Source: Flavobacteriales bacterium
Lineage (GTDB): Bacteria > Bacteroidota > Bacteroidia > Flavobacteriales_E > Vicingaceae
NCBI GenBank assembly: GCA_020635815.1
Contig: JACJZB010000001.1
Span: 372,001-436,000, forward strand
Reading direction: 5' to 3'
Length of the DNA: 64,000 bases
In this document: positions 63,533 to 64,000 of the stretch, piece by piece
Numbering within the stretch: position 1 is the stretch's first letter
How the letters are laid out: every line of letters starts with the position of its first letter
Notes under the pieces: model-generated
What the model saw: only the letters and a program-made list of their open reading frames with translations
The model's database searches: none
Told to the model about the DNA's origin: nothing
Program-made: the position numbers and the translations under genes

Positions 63533-64000
63533 TTAATTTGTTCTATTTAATTCTTCACTATTTTTATTTTCATGTTTTTGGTAATTTTTTGGTGTACCAC
63601 CAAAATTGTAAGAAATACTTATTCTAAAATCTCGGTTATCAGTGTAATTTCTAAATGAATTTTTTATGCCGTTGGTAACCGAAGTGTACTCAGGTCTATT
63701 ACTACTCAATAAGTCGTTTCCAGCAAAGGTTAATTTCATCTTTTCTTTCCAAAACAAGAGTTTTAAAGCAATATCTAATTGGTCAAAATCATTGTTTCTG
63801 TCTAAGTTGCTAACTCCTTTTGTGATGTAGAAATAAGATATGTTTAGAAAGGCTGTCTTTTTTTTATTTAGTTTAAAATCATTAGATAATCCAACATATC
63901 CATTCCACCCACTTAATAAGTTTAAAGCAAATGTTTTTGATGAAGAAGTATGGCTGTAATATATATCAACAAATAAATTTGTTTCTAAGAATTTGAATGG
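63533..64000 (-). CDS. C-terminal end of an outer membrane beta-barrel receptor (cut by window edge)
   Basis: The frame is open to the right edge; only about 155 residues are visible. They alternate in short amphipathic strands (FLETNLFVDIYYS, TAFLNISYFYITKG, DIALKLLFWKEKMKLTFAGN) and reach DFRISISYNFGG, the usual last strand of OMP_b-brl_3 barrels, before a hydrophilic tail. It is a partial gene related to the receptor at 45796-48216. Confidence 0.75.
   Translation of the reverse strand, partial: PFKFLETNLFVDIYYSHTSSSKTFALNLLSGWNGYVGLSNDFKLNKKKTAFLNISYFYITKGVSNLDRNNDFDQLDIALKLLFWKEKMKLTFAGNDLLSSNRPEYTSVTNGIKNSFRNYTDNRDFRISISYNFGGTPKNYQKHENKNSEELNRTN

Overview
The window is low in GC and has the marks of a Bacteroidota chromosome, most likely Flavobacteriales or a close relative. 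The evidence is: type IX secretion proteins (a gliding-type C-terminal adhesin, PorP/SprF, PorE-like TPR-PD40-OmpA proteins), large SusC/FecA-type TonB receptors, a bacillithiol deacetylase (BshB1), promoters of the form TTG-N19/20-TAnnTTTG, and dispersed palindromic repeats typical of this phylum. I found no rRNA, tRNA, CRISPR array or intact insertion sequence.

Layout. 1-9902: the end of a large unknown protein; a giant TPR/PD40/coiled-coil protein whose SPOR-like C-terminus is split off by a frameshift inside a 96-bp repeat tract; then clpS, an M48 lipoprotein protease and an AI-2E family permease. 9903-12045: an accessory patch with remnants of polymorphic toxins (a toxin tail with a possible immunity partner; a Hint-domain fragment overlapping a small membrane protein), full of palindromic repeats. 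12046-19453 (minus): a three-gene type IX secretion cluster of adhesin, PorP/SprF and PorE-like OmpA protein. 19528-26195: two transcription units with matching palindromic operators that look like Fur boxes. One holds a LuxR-type regulator with a degenerate receiver plus a fatty acid hydroxylase; the other holds a DUF4856 lipoprotein, an imelysin and a TonB receptor. This is probably an iron-controlled uptake locus. 26245-30578: a PIG-L deacetylase, a 32-codon membrane peptide and a sodium:solute symporter.

30824-43179: mostly housekeeping genes (pyrR-pyrB, cyclophilin, exonuclease III, an HI0933-type flavoprotein, a PLP trans-sulfuration enzyme), with a DUF4268/unknown/glycosyltransferase operon, a GT39-type membrane glycosyltransferase, and a PadR regulator with a perfect inverted-repeat operator next to a GldL-like membrane partner. 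43345-55809: a secreted unknown protein, ferredoxin, acyl-CoA reductase, an outer-membrane beta-barrel receptor, an LTA-synthase-like sulfatase, priA, a GIY-YIG gene between two direct copies of a palindromic repeat, a WG-repeat protein, pfkA and a small unknown gene. 55898-64000: a second PorE-like OmpA protein with a TPR partner, prmC, an RNA-processing-type metallo-beta-lactamase, bshB1, a DpnII/MboI-like nuclease gene broken by a one-base frameshift between its catalytic residues, and the C-terminal end of another outer-membrane receptor.

The most notable points are the twin iron-box promoters, the self-regulating PadR operator, the two frameshifts (repeat tract and A-tract), the toxin graveyard whose fragments begin inside palindromic repeats, and the GIY-YIG/repeat unit. 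All functional assignments come from reading motifs by eye; no database search was run.
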